Shown here one piece after another: positions 53,229-62,366 of a DNA stretch of 64,000 nt. Numbering within the stretch: the first letter of the stretch is position 1; each line of letters starts with the position of its first letter. The notes below the pieces were generated by a model. The model had not been told where the DNA came from. It saw only the letters and a list, made by a program, of their open reading frames with translations, and did not search any database. The position numbers and the translations under genes were made by a program. Source of the stretch: Sphingopyxis sp. TUF1 (lineage in GTDB: Bacteria > Pseudomonadota > Alphaproteobacteria > Sphingomonadales > Sphingomonadaceae); the NCBI RefSeq assembly GCF_036687315.1, contig NZ_CP144683.1:310001-374000 (forward strand), given 5' to 3'.

Positions 53229-53951
53229 CCGCAGCTCGCTGACGAAATCAAAGCGGTCGCCGCGATAGGCCGAACGGGTCAGCTCGACCGGGCGCCCGTC
53301 TGCGCGGCGCGTGATCCGTTCGATGCGCAATATCTCGCTATCCTCGGCAATCGTCAAAAGCCCGGCTTCGGTCGGACCGGCCAGCGCGGCGCGGATGCGC
53401 TGGCGCCCGCCGACGGGCCGGTTTCCATTACTTTCAAGAGCGCGGTACAGCGAGCTACCCACCGCATCGAGCGCAGGGAGCATGTCGGCGGGTACGATGG
53501 CATTTTCGACCGCAAGCGGTTCGCCGCCCGCCAGGCGGACGCGGCTAAGGCGAATGACCGGTGCGCCCGTGGCAATTTCGAGCAGTTGCGCCTCTTCCGC
53601 CGACGCCTGCCCGCGCGACTTCATGATCCAGATCGTATCGCTCTCGGCACCGCGCGCTTCGGCATCCGCGCTGAAGCTGCTGAGCTGTGACCCCGGCGCT
53701 TCGATGCGCTCGGTGACGAAGGTGCCCGACCCCTGGCGCCGCGTGAGCAGGCCTTCGTCGGTGAGCATCTCGATCGCCTTGCGCACCGTAACGCGCGATG
53801 CGCCAAGAATGTCGCACAGATCGCGTTCCGACGGCAGCGCCTCGCCCGGCCCGATCTCGCGTTCGACAATCTTGCGGCGCAGCGTCGCGGCGAGCTGGAG
53901 ATAGAGCGGCGTGCTCGCAAAGCGGGTGTCGGATTCCGCCGCTTCGCTCAT
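53220..53951 (-). CDS. GntR/UTRA-family regulator of the amino-sugar cluster
   Basis: The 243-residue protein has an N-terminal winged helix (about 15-85; PLYLQLAATLRRKIVEREIG, ERDLCDILGASRVTVRKAIE then MLTDEGLLTRRQGSGTFV) and a UTRA effector domain (about 95-240; GAPVIRLSRVRLAGGEPLAV, ELTRSAYRGDRFDFVSEL). NagR/YvoA proteins of this class bind GlcN-6-P or GlcNAc-6-P and TGGT-containing sites. The start overlaps the murQ stop (ATGA), so it is cotranscribed with murQ. It is the obvious candidate to bind the ATACCA repeats in this cluster. Confidence 0.93.
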   Translation of the reverse strand: MSEAAESDTRFASTPLYLQLAATLRRKIVEREIGPGEALPSERDLCDILGASRVTVRKAIEMLTDEGLLTRRQGSGTFVTERIEAPGSQLSSFSADAEARGAESDTIWIMKSRGQASAEEAQLLEIATGAPVIRLSRVRLAGGEPLAVENAIVPADMLPALDAVGSSLYRALESNGNRPVGGRQRIRAALAGPTEAGLLTIAEDSEILRIERITRRADGRPVELTRSAYRGDRFDFVSELRLP

Positions 53952-54844
53952 TCGGCCTCGCCCCCCGAAGCCGCGATCGCGCGCGCAAGGATGCCGTCAT
54001 GTTCGGCGAGCAGGGCCGCGGCCTCCCCCGGCGACAACCCGCGGGCAACCAGCACGGCGCGCTTGATGTCGCGCCCCGCGCGATCGAGTGCATCGGCCGC
54101 CCTGTCGGCATCGCACGCCGCTAGCGTCGCAACGATCCCGCGCGCGCGCTGGAGCAGCTTGTCGTTCGAAATGACCATATCGACCATCAACCCGCGATAG
54201 ACGCGCCCCAGGCGGAGCATGATCGCGGTCGACAAGAGGTTCGCGATTGTCTTCTGTGCCGTCCCCGCCTTCATGCGCGTCGACCCGGCGACAAGCTCGG
54301 CGCCTGTCGCGGCGAGGATTGGAAATTCCGCCGCGTCGAGCAAGAGGGTGTCCGGGTTGTTGGCGACGCCGATGGTCAGCGCGCCCGCGGCGCGCGCGGC
54401 TTCGACGACCGCGACGGTGAAGGGGGTGCGCCCGCTGGCGGCAATCGCGATGACTACATCGTCGCGCCCGATCGCGGCATCGTGCACGCGGGCCCGCGCA
54501 TCCTCCGCATCGTCCTCGGCGCCCTCGGCGCTGTCGGCGAGCGCGTTCATTCCGCCTGCCATCAGATAGACGAGCCGGTCGGGTGGCCAGTTGAAGGTCG
54601 GGCCCAGTTCGACGCCGTCCTGCACCGCGATCCGCCCCGAGGTGCCTGCGCCAGCATAGACGAGGCGTCCCGAGTGCCCAAGCCGCGCCGCCGCCGCGTC
54701 GGCCGCTGCGGCAATCGCCGCCGTTTGCCCCCGGATCGCCTCGACCGCGGCAATCTGTCCGTCGAGCATCGCTTCGACCGCATGCTCGGTGGGCCAGCGG
54801 TCGATATCGATAAACTCGGGATTGCGTGTTTCGGTGTCGGTCAT
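53948..54844 (-). CDS. murQ: N-acetylmuramic acid 6-phosphate etherase
   Basis: The enzyme removes the D-lactyl ether from MurNAc-6-phosphate, giving GlcNAc-6-phosphate and D-lactate. The 298-residue protein has a SIS fold with RLVYAGAGTSGRIAVQDGVE (the catalytic Glu follows GTSGR...), IAIAASGRTPFTVAVVEAAR, VANNPDTLLLDAAEFPI and the signature GAELVAGSTRMKAGTAQKTI. The ATG at 54844 is behind GGGGATT; the frame to 54880 is not needed. It leads the regulator gene. Confidence 0.96.
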   Translation of the reverse strand: MTDTETRNPEFIDIDRWPTEHAVEAMLDGQIAAVEAIRGQTAAIAAAADAAAARLGHSGRLVYAGAGTSGRIAVQDGVELGPTFNWPPDRLVYLMAGGMNALADSAEGAEDDAEDARARVHDAAIGRDDVVIAIAASGRTPFTVAVVEAARAAGALTIGVANNPDTLLLDAAEFPILAATGAELVAGSTRMKAGTAQKTIANLLSTAIMLRLGRVYRGLMVDMVISNDKLLQRARGIVATLAACDADRAADALDRAGRDIKRAVLVARGLSPGEAAALLAEHDGILARAIAASGGEAE

Positions 54845-54968
54845 TCGAATCCCCGCCTCGACCAGTGGCGCATAACGCACTCCCGTTTGTGGGTCGCCGG
54901 CGGTCGTCCACCGCCCAACTATACGGCGCAGCGCCGGCGCCAGCTCTTTCTGGGTCTACCCCGCGCCA

Positions 54969-54998
54969 TAACCAATTACAATACCAACCTAATACCAT
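54969..54998. promoter_or_regulatory. ATACCA direct repeats, putative NagR-type site C
   Basis: TAACCAA (54969), ATACCAA (54981) and ATACCAT (54992) follow at about one helical turn each, 125 bases before the murQ ATG and downstream of the TonB receptor gene. Confidence 0.55.
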
Positions 54999-55064
54999 TC
55001 AGTCAAAAGAAAGGGCGGAGCGCATGGGAACGCTCCGCCCGGTAATTTCAGCAATCGAAAATAC

Positions 55065-58058
55065 TTACCGCATCTTGAACCGGACGCCGATACGGAAGCT
55101 GCGGCCGAGAAGGTCCGAATAGGTGCTGTTCGCGGCAAGCCCTGTTTCGGGAAGCAGCAGCGGATCGGCGTCGAACAAGTTGGTGACGTTGAAGAACAGT
55201 TCCGCCTCTGAGCCGCTGTTGACACTGACCTTTTGCGTCAGGTTGAGATCGACGTAGAAGGTCCCATCGACATGATTATCGTCATAGGTCGGATTCTGGC
55301 TGGTCGAGGTCGGACAGCCGGTGGTGCATTCGATCGCATTCGCGAGATATTTGCCCGAGCTGACTCCGCGCCCGGTGAGGGTGCCGGAGAAGGTCGGCGT
55401 CGTATAATTGAGGTTGGCGCGGAAAATCCATTTCGGCGTGCTGGATTGGCCGCCGTTGGCGCCGACGGTGTTCACCGGGGTAGTTCCGGCGATGCCGGTA
55501 TCCGCCAGATTTTCAATATAGCGCGTGGCGGTACCCTTTATGGTGATCGAGCTTGCCTCTCCCACCGGCAGGCGATACGCGGCGTCGAAGTCGATACCGC
55601 GCACCAGACGGCTTACATAGTTGAATGGCTGGGTGCGGATCAGCAGATAGGGAACGGTTGGCGTCGAGCGCGTGGGATCGGTGGTGATCGCGTCGCAGAA
55701 CTGCTGAATGCCTTCGTCGCAACGATTGACCACTTCCTGCGCGCTGATCGTGTCGATCGCATCTTTCAAATCGATGCGGAAATAATCGACCGACGCGCTG
55801 AAGCCCGGAAGGAAACGCGGCGTGATCACGCCCCCGATGTTCCACGAATCCGCCTTTTCCGGCTGGAGCGCCAGGTTGCCCGTCGTCAGGCCGGAATAGG
55901 GGAAAAATTGCGGGCCGTTCGCCGGGTTGTTGGCGTCGAAATTGGGATTTCGCACCGAATCGCTATTTGCGGTGCCGGCCTGGAACAGCTCGTTCAGGTT
56001 GGGGGCCCGAATATCGCGCGATCGCGTCACGCGAAACCGAATATCCTCGATCGGCGCCCATGTCGCGCCCAGTTTCCAGGTGGTGACATAACCCGAGGTC
56101 GAATAGTCGGTCGCGCGTACCGCCCCGTTGAACTCGAGCCCAAAGCCGAGCGGTACCAAAGTCTCGAGATAGGCTTCCTTCACATTGTAGCTGCCCTTGA
56201 ACGGCAGGTAATTGCCGACCGACCAGGCGTTGCGGAATCCGGGCCGGCCATTGGCATCCACCGTTGCAATCGGCTGGAATTCGGTCGGCACGCTGCCGCG
56301 GATTTTTTCTTCGCGATACTCGGCGCCGATCGCGACGCTGACGTCGCCGGCCCAGGTGGCGAAGGGGGTCAACGACAGGTTCGCGCCCGCGACATATTGT
56401 TCGAGCACCTGTTTGCGGAAAGGATCGCCGAGCACATAATCGATCGCCGCCGGATCGGCCACACCGAGGCCTAGACGGTTGAGCGGTACGCAGCTCGGAT
56501 CATTGTTGGTCGCATCGGTATCGACGTTGATAAGACACTGAATCGAACCGTCGGGCGCAAAGGCCGCGTTGGTTGCGTTGGTCATGCGCGTGACATGCAT
56601 GATGTTGCGCAGCTGTTCGCGGACATCCGACCGGCTATATTGACCAAAGATGTCCCAGCGCGCCGATTTGCCGAAGGCGTCGAACTGCCCCTCGGCACCC
56701 ACGACATAGCGTTGAACCTGACGCTTGTTGTTGATCCCGCGGAACGGCAGGTCGGCCGCGGTGGTCGTAATGCTGACGCTGGTGACCCCCGCAAGCCGCG
56801 CTGCGCCCAACGTCTGCAGGGCAAACGCATTACAGGTGGTGGGGACCGGGATGGTCGTGCAGCCCGTCGTGTTGAGCGTGGCCGAACCCAGGTTGGGACC
56901 TGCGTTGAAGAAGACTTCCTGCTTGTTGAACGACCCTTCGGCGAACAGCGTCACGCCGTCCGACACGTCGAAGCTGAGACGGCCATAAAAGCCGTAGCGG
57001 TCGTCCTTCGGGGCGAGACCGATACGACGCCCCGAATCGTTGACCCGCCAGTCGCCGCCCACCGTTCGGGTAACCGCGGCGGAGCCGCCCAGCGCCGGCG
57101 AGTTGAAAGACCCATATTGGAACGGGATGACCTCGCCGTTCTGGCCGAAATACAAACCCCGTAGCGCGTTCGGGGTGGTTCCCGTGGAACCGGTGATGAA
57201 GCCGCCCGGCGCCTGGTTGGTCTGGCCCGCATTTTCGTAAAAGGTGATGAAGGCCGGCTGGCCGTTGGTCGCCGTATAGGTGGGGTTGGCAATAGCCAGA
57301 TAGCCCTTGTGGTTCCACGGCCGGTCGTTCGGGTCGATTTCGAATATACCGTCCTGATGCGCGATTTCGGCATTGAACACGGCATGACCGCGGCCATCGG
57401 CGAACGACGTGCCGCCCGCGACGCTGCCCGAATAGTTGAATCCGTCGCCCTTGTCGGTGATACCGATGTCGCCGGTGATCCGCAGCCCTTCCATCTTCTT
57501 GTTGAGGATGAAGTTGACGACGCCGGAAACGGCATCAGAGCCATAGGCGGAGGAGGCGCCGCCCGTCACGACTTCGACACGGTCGATCAGCGCTTGCGGG
57601 ATCGTGTTGATGTCGACCCAGCCGTAGATCGTCGAGCCGACCGAACGGCGACCATCGACAAGGATCAGTACCCGGTTCTCTCCCAGGTTACGCAGGTTGA
57701 GCGCGTTGACGCCCGCAGAGCCGTTCGAGATGTTGAGGCGAGAGTTGGCGGGTTTGGTCGATCCGGCGAGCTGCGGCAACTGGTTCACGAAGTCGGCGAT
57801 ATTGTTCGACGGCGACGTATTCTGAATATCTTCCTGAGTCAGTACGACAACCGGGGTCGGTGCCTGAAAACCGTCGCGCGCGATGCGCGAGCCGGTGACG
57901 ATGATCTGGTCGGATGCCGCGGATTCCACCGTTTCGGCGGGCTCCGCCGTCGCCTGCGCCAGCGCCGGAGCGTTGTGAACGAGAGCGAGCGCCGTCATCG
58001 CCGCGCCAAGGTTGCGTTTGCCGACCAGCGGCAGGCGAATTCGTTCAAGATCACGCAT
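55065..58058 (-). CDS. Large TonB-dependent receptor of the amino-sugar cluster
   Basis: From the ATG at 58058 (behind AGGGGAC) the protein has 997 residues with a signal peptide (ALVHNAPALAQA), a TonB-box-like DQIIVTGSRI, a plug (about 45-170; PTPVVVLTQEDIQNTSPSNN, NLRNLGENRVLILVDGRRSV, RVEVVTGGASSAYGSDAVSG) and a long barrel. This plug type (G-S-R-I, GASSAYGSDAVSGVVN) is the Caulobacter/sphingomonad oligosaccharide-peptide receptor class. In this cluster the likely cargo is a chito-oligosaccharide or muropeptide, which is inferred. The open frame extends to 58454 but adds no signal sequence. Confidence 0.93.
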   Translation of the reverse strand: MRDLERIRLPLVGKRNLGAAMTALALVHNAPALAQATAEPAETVESAASDQIIVTGSRIARDGFQAPTPVVVLTQEDIQNTSPSNNIADFVNQLPQLAGSTKPANSRLNISNGSAGVNALNLRNLGENRVLILVDGRRSVGSTIYGWVDINTIPQALIDRVEVVTGGASSAYGSDAVSGVVNFILNKKMEGLRITGDIGITDKGDGFNYSGSVAGGTSFADGRGHAVFNAEIAHQDGIFEIDPNDRPWNHKGYLAIANPTYTATNGQPAFITFYENAGQTNQAPGGFITGSTGTTPNALRGLYFGQNGEVIPFQYGSFNSPALGGSAAVTRTVGGDWRVNDSGRRIGLAPKDDRYGFYGRLSFDVSDGVTLFAEGSFNKQEVFFNAGPNLGSATLNTTGCTTIPVPTTCNAFALQTLGAARLAGVTSVSITTTAADLPFRGINNKRQVQRYVVGAEGQFDAFGKSARWDIFGQYSRSDVREQLRNIMHVTRMTNATNAAFAPDGSIQCLINVDTDATNNDPSCVPLNRLGLGVADPAAIDYVLGDPFRKQVLEQYVAGANLSLTPFATWAGDVSVAIGAEYREEKIRGSVPTEFQPIATVDANGRPGFRNAWSVGNYLPFKGSYNVKEAYLETLVPLGFGLEFNGAVRATDYSTSGYVTTWKLGATWAPIEDIRFRVTRSRDIRAPNLNELFQAGTANSDSVRNPNFDANNPANGPQFFPYSGLTTGNLALQPEKADSWNIGGVITPRFLPGFSASVDYFRIDLKDAIDTISAQEVVNRCDEGIQQFCDAITTDPTRSTPTVPYLLIRTQPFNYVSRLVRGIDFDAAYRLPVGEASSITIKGTATRYIENLADTGIAGTTPVNTVGANGGQSSTPKWIFRANLNYTTPTFSGTLTGRGVSSGKYLANAIECTTGCPTSTSQNPTYDDNHVDGTFYVDLNLTQKVSVNSGSEAELFFNVTNLFDADPLLLPETGLAANSTYSDLLGRSFRIGVRFKMR

Positions 58059-58300
58059 GTTAACCGTCCCCTTTTTTTTTGCCCGAGGGCCAAGCTGTTC
58101 ATCGTTCGATGCTGTCCCGGCGCCGATGCCCCGGGCTGGCTTGGCCTCCTGTGTCCCGCCTGACGCCTGGCGGGCTCGCGGCGCCGCCATGTTATTTCTC
58201 GAATACTCCTCGCGCTGGCCCGACGGTCGCGGCGCTAAATGCGTCCGGACGGCCGGTTGCGTGACAGGGAGGTTACAGGGTGGCGGAGGCGGGTCAACCG

Positions 58301-58320
58301 ATATGGTATTAACTTGGTTA
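58301..58320. promoter_or_regulatory. TGGTAT/TGGTTA direct repeat, putative NagR-type site D, in the 58059-58479 gap
   Basis: TGGTAT at 58304 and TGGTTA at 58315 (11-bp period), the reverse-strand form of sites A-C. It lies in the 421-base divergent gap between the TonB receptor and the acylase gene, 160 bases before the acylase GTG. The rest of the gap has a poly-T run at 58071-58079 (part of the receptor leader) and nothing gene-like. Confidence 0.5.
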
Positions 58321-58479
58321 TATGGAGGTATAGCCAACCGGCATGGGATGCGGCCCGTTATGGCAGGAGTCTGTGCGCCTGATAACTTGGGGCTATAGGA
58401 GGCGGGCGCTTTAATATTGGGGACGCCTATGCCGCACCGATAGGCTTTAAGCATTCCTCACCATCACAAGGGGACCCCC

Positions 58480-60870
58480 GTGATCCAACGCCGCACCTTC
58501 CTTCTCGCCTCCGTTGCCACGCTCTTCTTTCCCGCGCAATCCTGGAGCCGGTCGCCGGGCGCAAAGGCACGGACGCGCCGCGTGGTCGAGGGTGCGCGCG
58601 CGCCAATCGAAATCGTCGAGGATGAACTCGGTATTCCCCATGTCCGCGCGGCGTCGCTCCACGACGCCTATTTCGGCCAGGGCTATCTCGTCGCGCGCGA
58701 TCGGCTGTTCCAGATCGACATGGATTATCGGCGCGAAGCAGGCCGGATGGCCGAGGTGTTTGGCTCGCGCTTCGTCGCCGCCGACCGCGCGGCGCGGCTG
58801 TTCCACTATCGCGGCGACATCGACGCCGAGCTTGCCGCGCTGCCGCCCGAGGTACTCGAATGCGCGCGCGGATATGTCGCCGGCGTCAACGCCCGCATCG
58901 CGGAGCTTGAGGCGGATCCCGATCAGCTCCCGCTCGAATATGGCATCCTTGGCGTTGCACCACTGCGCTGGGACGTGCGAAACCTCGTGCGTCACCGCGG
59001 CATCGGAATGGGCGACGCCGACGACGAGGTGCGCCGCGCGCAGCTTCAGGCGCGCGGGCTGATCGAGGCCGAGCGGCTGATGGCGCCGCTGCGCCTCGAT
59101 TGGGAGTTTACCGTGCCCGAAGGGCTCGACGCGGCGGCGGTGTCCGAAGCCGACCTCGGTGTCCTCTTGCCATCGGCGCGGCCCCTGCCCTTCGATACGT
59201 TACAGGAAGCACAGGCGGATCCCGCGCTGCGCAATGAAGACCGTTTTTCGCAAGGGAGCAACGCCTGGACGATCGCGCCGTCACGCAGCGCGACGGGTCG
59301 CCCGATCCTTTCGAACGACCCGCACCTCGGCATCGGCGGCGCAAGTCCGCGGCACATGGTCCATATGACGGCGCCCGGGCTCGACGTGATCGGCGCGGGC
59401 GCGCCCGGATTGCCCGGAATCATGCAGGGGCATACCGACCGTTTCGCCTTTGGCCGCACGAATTTCCACATTGATCAGACCGACCTGTTCGTTCTCAAGA
59501 CGCACGAAAGCGACCCCGACCGATATTGGCACCGGGGCGAGTGGAAGGCGTTCGAGCGCCATGAGGAAGAGATACGGGTGAAGGACGCGCCCGCCGAGCG
59601 CGTCATTCTGCGCTATGCCGAGGGGCGTCCGATCATTTCGGAAGATCCGGCGCGCCGCCGCGCGGTCGCCTTTGCGACCGTGACGATGCTGCCGGGCGCG
59701 AACATGCGGTTCGCGATCATCGCGATCAACCTGTCGAAGGATTGGGAATCGCTCCAGCGCGCGTTCAAGCTGCACGTGTCGCCGACCAACCTCCATTATG
59801 CCGACGTCGACGGCAACACCGGCTGGCAGACGATTGGCTTCACCCCGCGCCGTCGGAAACACGACGGACTCTTTCCGGCGCCCGGTGATGGCGACTATGA
59901 CTGGACCGGGATATTGCCCGTGTCGCAGATGCCGCATGTCTTTAACCCGAGCGAAGGCTGGTTTGCATCGGCGAACCAGCTCAACCTGCCCAAAGACTAT
60001 CCCTACCGCGACCGCATCATCAGTTTCACCTGGAGCGACCCCTATCGTTATAACCGCATCGCCGAAGTGTTGGGTGCGCAGCCGAAGCACCGGATCGAGG
60101 ATAGCGTCGCGTTGCTCCACGACGTCCAGTCGCTGCCAGCGCGCGCGCTGCAGGCGATGCTCCCTGCCGCGCCGCCGCCCGGGACGGTCGCCGACGCCGC
60201 CGCGATGCTGCGGTCCTGGGACCGCGAGGTGGGCGTCGACAGCGGCGCCGCGTTGCTCTTTGAAATGGTGATGCAGGCGCTTTCGAACGATTTCCGCGAG
60301 CGCGTCGTGCCCGCCGGCGCGCGCGACCTCATCCCCACGGTCAACCTGTCGGAGATGCTGCGCATCCTGTCCGACCTCGACGCGCAGCTCGGCCCTGACC
60401 CGCGCGCTGCGCGCGATGCGATGATCGCACGCGCGCTCGAGGCCGGATGGAACAAGGCGGTCGAACTCGCCGGGTCCGATCCCAAGGCGTGGAAATGGGG
60501 CGACCTCCACCGCGTTACCATCGCACACCCGCTCGCATCCTCGATCCCCGCGATCGCCGCGGCCTTTCCGCCGATCGAGGGTGGACGGTCGGGCGGCGAC
60601 GGGACGACGCCGATGGCGCGCGGGTATAATTCGCGGCGCGGCTTCAACGTCTCGCACGGCGCGAGTTACCTTTTCGTCGCCGATGTCGGCGCGTGGGACA
60701 ACAGCCGCTTCCTGCTGCTCCCCGGCCAGTCGGCCGACCCGCGCTCAGCGCGCTATCGCGATTTCTACCCCTACTGGCTCGCCGGCGCGATGCAGCCCCT
60801 GTGGTTCAGCCGCGCAGCGGTCGATCGCCACGCCGCCGCACGGTTGACTTTGGCGCCGGCAAAGGGCTGA
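58480..60870 (+). CDS. Penicillin-acylase-family (Ntn-hydrolase) protein
   Basis: The 796-residue protein starts at a GTG behind AAGGGGA. It has an export signal (about 1-22; RRTFLLASVATLFFPAQSWS), an alpha-chain part (IEIVEDELGIPHVRAASLHD, GQGYLVARDRLFQIDMDYRR) and a beta chain starting at the autocatalytic serine of FSQGSNAWTIAPSRSATGRP (about 268), followed by ILSNDPHLGIGGASPRH and PMARGYNSRRGFNVSHGASY. The family cleaves N-acyl amide bonds (beta-lactams, acyl-homoserine lactones, others). In a muropeptide cluster it could deacylate a cell-wall or signal amide, or be a resistance or quorum-quenching enzyme; context alone does not decide. Confidence 0.9.
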   Translation: MIQRRTFLLASVATLFFPAQSWSRSPGAKARTRRVVEGARAPIEIVEDELGIPHVRAASLHDAYFGQGYLVARDRLFQIDMDYRREAGRMAEVFGSRFVAADRAARLFHYRGDIDAELAALPPEVLECARGYVAGVNARIAELEADPDQLPLEYGILGVAPLRWDVRNLVRHRGIGMGDADDEVRRAQLQARGLIEAERLMAPLRLDWEFTVPEGLDAAAVSEADLGVLLPSARPLPFDTLQEAQADPALRNEDRFSQGSNAWTIAPSRSATGRPILSNDPHLGIGGASPRHMVHMTAPGLDVIGAGAPGLPGIMQGHTDRFAFGRTNFHIDQTDLFVLKTHESDPDRYWHRGEWKAFERHEEEIRVKDAPAERVILRYAEGRPIISEDPARRRAVAFATVTMLPGANMRFAIIAINLSKDWESLQRAFKLHVSPTNLHYADVDGNTGWQTIGFTPRRRKHDGLFPAPGDGDYDWTGILPVSQMPHVFNPSEGWFASANQLNLPKDYPYRDRIISFTWSDPYRYNRIAEVLGAQPKHRIEDSVALLHDVQSLPARALQAMLPAAPPPGTVADAAAMLRSWDREVGVDSGAALLFEMVMQALSNDFRERVVPAGARDLIPTVNLSEMLRILSDLDAQLGPDPRAARDAMIARALEAGWNKAVELAGSDPKAWKWGDLHRVTIAHPLASSIPAIAAAFPPIEGGRSGGDGTTPMARGYNSRRGFNVSHGASYLFVADVGAWDNSRFLLLPGQSADPRSARYRDFYPYWLAGAMQPLWFSRAAVDRHAAARLTLAPAKG

Positions 60871-60879
60871 AGCGCCCGA

Positions 60880-62364
60880 TTACAGCGCGTCGGCGAGCGC
60901 GACGAGTGCGCGGTCGACCGCCGCGCTCGCCGCCGCGTCGGTGTCCTCGGGCATGTCGTTGGCGAGGGTCGAGAAAATAAGCGTACGACCGCTTTTGGTG
61001 AGCAGATAGCCCGACAGCGCGCGCGATGCGTTGAGCGTTCCAGTCTTGGCGAACAGCCGGCCTTCGAGGCTCGTTCCCTTGAAACGGTTGCGCAGCGTGC
61101 CATCGACCCCGGCGATGGGCAGCGTGGCGCGCCACGCATCGCCCCACGGCTGGCGCGCGACCCATGACAGCAAGGTCACCGTCGCCCGCGGGGTGATCCG
61201 GTTATAGCTCGACATCCCCGACCCGTCGGCGAGCCCATAGCCTTCGGGCGCCACGCCCGCGGCCGTCATCGTCGCGCGGAGTGCCGCCTGACCGTCGGCA
61301 ATCGATCCGCTCCCGCCGAGCCGTGCCAGCCGGCGGAGCATCAGGTCGGCGTAGAGGTTCTGGCTGTCCTTGTTGATCAGCCGCACATCGTCCGCGAGCG
61401 GCGGCGGCTGCAGCTCCGCCAGCATCGGCACCTCGGGCGCGCGCATGGGCGGCGCATCGCCACGACGCTTGGGGTCGTCGGACGGTAGCAGCGGGCGATG
61501 CCGCGCGGTCGCGTCGCCGTCGACCTGCATGCCGCGCTCAATCAGCATGTCGCGCATCCGCCACGCGGTGTAATGCGCGGGATCGTCGATGCCGAACCGC
61601 AGCCGGACGGGGGCTGCGTCTGCGCCGACGGTGCCGGTGATCAGGATGGTTCGGCTGCCCGGTGCGCGCTCGGCAACGATGGCCTCTTCCTTGCCCTCGA
61701 CCGTGGCGACGCGATTGTCGACGGTGAAATAGGGTGAAGCAGCGATGGCGGGAGATGCGCCGACCTTGCCGGGGGTCAGCATCAGCGACCATTCATTGTC
61801 GTCGACCGTGAGCGCAGAAATCCCGGTGCCATAGCGCGACTGGATATTGTTCCAGCTCATCCCCGGTCCCCAGCGTTCGTCGGGAAGCCAGCTGTCGTCG
61901 CCGACGACATGGCGCACGCGGCGCGTCTTCGTCGTGACCGCGTCGGCGAGCGTGCGAAGACAGTCGACGGTGCAATCCGCTGCGCTGGACATGCGGGCGT
62001 CGCCGCGGCCGTAAAGCACCACATCGACCGTGCCATCGGCCACCGGCTCGATCCGCACTCCGGTTCCTTTCGCGGTCCGTTGGAGCTCGGGCAGCACCGC
62101 ATAGGCCGCCGCAGACGTATAGATTTTGGTGTTCGACGCCGGGATAAAACGCTGATCGGGAGCGATCGCCACCAGCGTCTCGCCCTCCATCGTCGTGACA
62201 AGAAAACCGATGCGCGTGCCCTGCGGCGCGTCGGCGAGCGCGCCTTCGACCGCCGCCTGGACGGGAGACCGTTCGGCCGTTGCGCACGGCTGTTCCGCAA
62301 GCGCCTGCGCAGGGACCGGGGCAAGGAGGAGCGCCGCCGCCAGTCTATATCGAGCCTGTACCAT
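60880..62364 (-). CDS. dacB: Penicillin-binding protein 4 (D-Ala-D-Ala carboxypeptidase/endopeptidase)
   Basis: The ATG at 62364 lies six bases after AAAGGA; the ATG at 62370 has no room for that site. The 494-residue product has a signal peptide (LAAALLLAPVPAQALA) and the class C PBP motifs: SxxK in PASNTKIYTSAAAY (about 77-80), SxN in LADGSGMSSYNRITP and KTG in GRLFAKTGTLNASRALSG. It trims or opens peptidoglycan cross-links in the periplasm. It follows the serine-hydrolase gene by two bases and converges with the acylase gene. Confidence 0.93.
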   Translation of the reverse strand: MVQARYRLAAALLLAPVPAQALAEQPCATAERSPVQAAVEGALADAPQGTRIGFLVTTMEGETLVAIAPDQRFIPASNTKIYTSAAAYAVLPELQRTAKGTGVRIEPVADGTVDVVLYGRGDARMSSAADCTVDCLRTLADAVTTKTRRVRHVVGDDSWLPDERWGPGMSWNNIQSRYGTGISALTVDDNEWSLMLTPGKVGASPAIAASPYFTVDNRVATVEGKEEAIVAERAPGSRTILITGTVGADAAPVRLRFGIDDPAHYTAWRMRDMLIERGMQVDGDATARHRPLLPSDDPKRRGDAPPMRAPEVPMLAELQPPPLADDVRLINKDSQNLYADLMLRRLARLGGSGSIADGQAALRATMTAAGVAPEGYGLADGSGMSSYNRITPRATVTLLSWVARQPWGDAWRATLPIAGVDGTLRNRFKGTSLEGRLFAKTGTLNASRALSGYLLTKSGRTLIFSTLANDMPEDTDAAASAAVDRALVALADAL

Positions 62365-62366
62365 CG

